Positions 61,367-64,000 of a DNA stretch of 64,000 bases are shown here, in pieces. Below the pieces are notes generated by a model that was not told where the DNA came from, made no database searches, and worked only from the letters and a program-made list of their open reading frames with translations. The first letter of the stretch is position 1; the number at the start of each line of letters is the position of its first letter. Position numbers and translations under genes: made by a program. Source of the DNA: Tardiphaga alba (GTDB lineage: Bacteria > Pseudomonadota > Alphaproteobacteria > Rhizobiales > Xanthobacteraceae); NCBI RefSeq assembly GCF_018279705.1, contig NZ_CP036498.1:4915001-4979000 (forward strand), read 5' to 3'.

Positions 61367-62602
61367 ATGCCTTCGATTCGCGCGCATGCGCTAGCACTGT
61401 CAGTCGCAACGAGCTTGAGCATCGCCGCATCCGGCCAAGCGCTTGCCCAGAAGAAATACGACACCGGCGCCACCGATACCGAGATCAAGATCGGCAACAT
61501 CATGCCGTATAGCGGCCCTGCCTCATCCTACGGACTGATCGGCAAGACCGAGGCCGCTTACTTCAAGATGGTCAATGACAATGGCGGCGTGAACGGCCGC
61601 AAGATCAACTTCATCACCTATGACGACGCCTATTCGCCGCCGAAGGCCGTGGAGCAGGCGCGCAAGCTGGTGGAGTCCGACGAGGCGCTGCTGATCTTTA
61701 ACTCGCTCGGCACGCCGTCCAACACCGCGTTCCAGAAATACATGAACGCCAAGAAGGTGCCGCAGCTGTTCGTCGCCACCGGCGCCAGCAAGTGGAACGA
61801 TCCAAAGCACTTCCCATGGACCATGGGATGGCAGCCGAGCTACGCCGTCGAAGCGCAGATCTATGCCAAATATCTGATGAAGGAAAAGCGCGGCGCCAAG
61901 ATCGCCGTGCTCTATCAGAACGACGACTTCGGCAAGGACTATCAGAAGGCGTTCAAGGAAGCGCTCGGCGCCAAGGCCGCGTCGCAGCTGGTGATCGAGG
62001 AGAGCTATGAAATCTCCGAGCCGAGCATCGACAGCCATATCGTCAAGGTGAAGTCGCTGAACCCCGATGTGGTCGTGCATTTCGTGACGCCGAAATTCGC
62101 CGCCCAGGGCATCCGTAAGATCGGCGAGCTCGGCTGGAAGCCGCTGCAGCTCGTCACCAATGTCAGCGTCTCCGTCGGCGCTGTGATGCAGCCCGCCGGC
62201 TTCGACAATGCGCAGGGCGTGCTGTCGGCGGACTATCGCAAGGACGGCGCGGACTCACAGTGGAACAACGACCCCGGCATGAAGAAGTGGTCGGCCTTCG
62301 TCGATAAATACATGCCGGGCGCCGACCGCACCGACAACAGTCTGGTCTATGGTTATGGCGCTGCGCAGACCATGGTGAAGGTGCTGGAAATGGCTGGCGA
62401 CAACCTCACCCGTGAGAATGTGATGAAGCAGGCGGCCAGTCTGAAGGACTTTGCGCCGGACACGCTGCTGCCGGGCATCACGATCTCCACTTCGGCCACC
62501 GACTATGCGCCGATCGCGCAGCTCCGCATGATGCGCTTCAAGGGCGACAAGTGGGAGCTGTTCGGCGACGTCATCAATGCCGACACGCCAGCGCCGGAGT
62601 AA
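61367..62602 (+). CDS. livK: HAAT-type solute-binding protein LivK, copy 3
   Basis: Periplasmic receptor of 411 residues. It has a signal ending ALA-QKKYDTG and the mature start EIKIGNIMPYSGPASSYG. The ligand-side segment reads VATGASKWNDPKHFPWTMG, closer to copy 4 than to copies 1 and 2. The ATG at 61367 follows GGGAG at a normal distance; an in-frame ATG at 61286 adds 27 unsupported residues. A strong terminator follows at 62648-62680. Confidence 0.93.
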   Translation: MPSIRAHALALSVATSLSIAASGQALAQKKYDTGATDTEIKIGNIMPYSGPASSYGLIGKTEAAYFKMVNDNGGVNGRKINFITYDDAYSPPKAVEQARKLVESDEALLIFNSLGTPSNTAFQKYMNAKKVPQLFVATGASKWNDPKHFPWTMGWQPSYAVEAQIYAKYLMKEKRGAKIAVLYQNDDFGKDYQKAFKEALGAKAASQLVIEESYEISEPSIDSHIVKVKSLNPDVVVHFVTPKFAAQGIRKIGELGWKPLQLVTNVSVSVGAVMQPAGFDNAQGVLSADYRKDGADSQWNNDPGMKKWSAFVDKYMPGADRTDNSLVYGYGAAQTMVKVLEMAGDNLTRENVMKQAASLKDFAPDTLLPGITISTSATDYAPIAQLRMMRFKGDKWELFGDVINADTPAPE

Positions 62603-62647
62603 GCGCAACGCACTCGCTGCATCGCACGCAGTTTATAGCAATTCCTG

Positions 62648-62680
62648 GCCCCTGCGATTTTGTCGCAGGGGCTTTTTCTT
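62648..62680 (+). terminator. Rho-independent terminator of livK copy 3
   Basis: The arms GCCCCTGCGA and TCGCAGGGGC, with a 5-base loop, are followed by TTTTTCTT. Confidence 0.93.
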
Positions 62681-62772
62681 GTGACGCGACAGAGACGGGC
62701 GTTCAATATGTCGCAGGAGCCGCAGAGCTCCGCAAAAACTGTTGGGACGAAACGACTACGGGAGACTTTTGG

Positions 62773-64000
62773 ATGCTCGCACGATCTTTGCGTCTGGCAG
62801 CGACCTCCGCTGCACTGACCTTGCTGCTCTCCACCACCGGCGCATTTGCGCAGAAGAAATACGACACCGGCGCCACCGACACCGAAATCAAGATCGGCAA
62901 CATCATTCCCTATAGCGGCCCCGCCTCCGCTTACGGCGTGATCGGCAAGACCGAGGCCGCCTATTTCAACATGGTCAACGCCAATGGCGGCGTGAACGGG
63001 CGCAAGATCAACTTCATCAGCTATGACGATGCCTATTCGCCGCCGAAGGCCGTGGAGCAGGTCCGCAAGCTGGTGGAGAGCGACGAGGTACTGGTCGTGT
63101 TCAATCCGCTCGGAACGCCGTCGAACACCGCGATCCAGAAATATCTGAACGGCAAGAAAGTGCCGCAGCTGTTCGTGGCCACCGGCGCCACCAAGTGGAA
63201 CGATCCGAAGAATTTTCCCTGGACCATCGGCTGGCAGCCCTCCTATCAGAGCGAGGCCGTGATCTATGCGAAATATCTGCTGAAGGAGAAGCCGAACGCG
63301 AAAATCGGAATCATCTATCAGAACGACGACTTCGGTAAGGACTACCTGAAAGGGTTCCGCGACGGCCTCGGCGCCAAGGCAGCCTCGATGATCACCGTCG
63401 AGGATAGCTACGAAGTTGCCGAGCCCACGATGGATACCCATGTGGTGAAGGTCAAATCCGCCAATCCCGATGTGCTGATGATCTTTGCGTCGCCGAAATT
63501 CGCCGCGCAGATCATCCGCAAGACCGGCGAACTCGGCTGGAAGCCACTGCAAATCATGACCAATGTCAGCATCTCCGTCGGTGCGGTGATGCAGCCAGCA
63601 GGCTTCGAGAATGCGCAAGGCGTGCTGTCGGCCTCCTACAGCAAGGACGGCACAGACCAGCAGTGGAAAGACGATCCCGGCATCAAGAAGTGGTCGGCTT
63701 TTCTCGACAAGTACTATCCCGAGGCCAACAAGGCCGACTCCGGAACGATCTATGGCTATGGCGCCGCACAGACGCTGGTGAAGGTGCTGGAAATGTGCGG
63801 TGACGATCTCACCCGTGCCAATGTCATGAAACAGGCCGCTAGTCTGAAGGACTATGTGCCGGACACGATGCTACCCGGTGTGAAGATCAACACCTCGCCG
63901 ACTGACTTCGCACCGATCTCGCAACTGCAGATGCAGCGCTTCAAGGGCCAGGCCTGGGAGCGCTTCGGTGAGATCTTCAGCGGCGACGTGGCGGCAACGC
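62773..64000 (+). CDS. livK: HAAT-type solute-binding protein LivK, copy 4 (3' end outside window)
   Basis: Periplasmic receptor with about 409 residues visible; the stop lies beyond the right edge. The signal ends AFA-QKKYDTG and the mature start is EIKIGNIIPYSGPASAYG. It resembles copy 3 most (VATGATKWNDPKNFPWTIG). GGAGA lies close to the ATG at 62773. The gene has its own leader after the terminator of copy 3. Confidence 0.94.
   Translation, partial: MLARSLRLAATSAALTLLLSTTGAFAQKKYDTGATDTEIKIGNIIPYSGPASAYGVIGKTEAAYFNMVNANGGVNGRKINFISYDDAYSPPKAVEQVRKLVESDEVLVVFNPLGTPSNTAIQKYLNGKKVPQLFVATGATKWNDPKNFPWTIGWQPSYQSEAVIYAKYLLKEKPNAKIGIIYQNDDFGKDYLKGFRDGLGAKAASMITVEDSYEVAEPTMDTHVVKVKSANPDVLMIFASPKFAAQIIRKTGELGWKPLQIMTNVSISVGAVMQPAGFENAQGVLSASYSKDGTDQQWKDDPGIKKWSAFLDKYYPEANKADSGTIYGYGAAQTLVKVLEMCGDDLTRANVMKQAASLKDYVPDTMLPGVKINTSPTDFAPISQLQMQRFKGQAWERFGEIFSGDVAAT

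Overview
The window reads as a chromosomal segment of an alphaproteobacterium of the Nitrobacteraceae/Bradyrhizobiaceae group (Bradyrhizobium, Rhodopseudomonas, Tardiphaga or Afipia-like). The reasons are the GC-rich coding style, a cycM-type anchored cytochrome c, a complete tad/cpa pilus locus with CtrA-like boxes, a pimFABCD-like dicarboxylate operon beside a branched-chain amino-acid-type ABC transporter, and several families of long palindromic intergenic repeats. I see no rRNA, tRNA, CRISPR array, insertion sequence, phage or replication origin. The genus is inferred, not proven.

Layout. 1-2884 (minus): start of a urea ABC transporter operon (urtA, urtB) behind a near-consensus sigma-54 promoter. 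3427-5771 (plus): an RNA-handling group (RhlE-type helicase, IF-1 with a basic tail, cold-shock protein). 5885-18700: the tad/cpa pilus locus (two TadE-like pseudopilins, an isolated pilus-assembly N-terminal domain protein, Flp pilin, cpaABCDEF, tadBC, tadD), interrupted by a fatty acid hydroxylase family gene. 18866-21721: leucyl aminopeptidase, NlpC/P60 peptidase and Nudix hydrolase. 21718-30159 (minus): a yejAABEF-type oligopeptide/microcin C importer operon with a VapBC toxin-antitoxin pair placed inside it. 30388-42095: cycM, kdsB, pheA, a YCII protein, a luciferase-like monooxygenase, metF-metH, a small secreted protein and an alkaline-phosphatase-fold membrane protein. 42132-45004 (minus): glpK and an FAD oxidoreductase. 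45154-53793 (minus): an SDR and a beta-oxidation operon with the pimFABCD gene order. It is divergent from an IclR regulator, livGFHM and four tandem livK-type binding protein genes that run off the right edge.

How the genes work together. The pim-like operon, IclR regulator and liv-type transporter look like one catabolic unit: uptake of a carboxylic acid, CoA activation and beta-oxidation, with a perfect 15-bp palindrome in front of pimF as a likely operator. The tad genes sit behind several CtrA-like boxes, which suggests cell-cycle control of pilus assembly. The urt operon is likely nitrogen regulated.

Data quality. Six genes (kdsB, the luciferase-like gene, metH, a small secreted protein, the FAD oxidoreductase, livM) each carry one single-base indel that breaks an otherwise intact, conserved protein. 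Five are losses of a G or C, four of them in G/C runs. This looks more like base-calling error than gene decay, so these genes are annotated across the indel.
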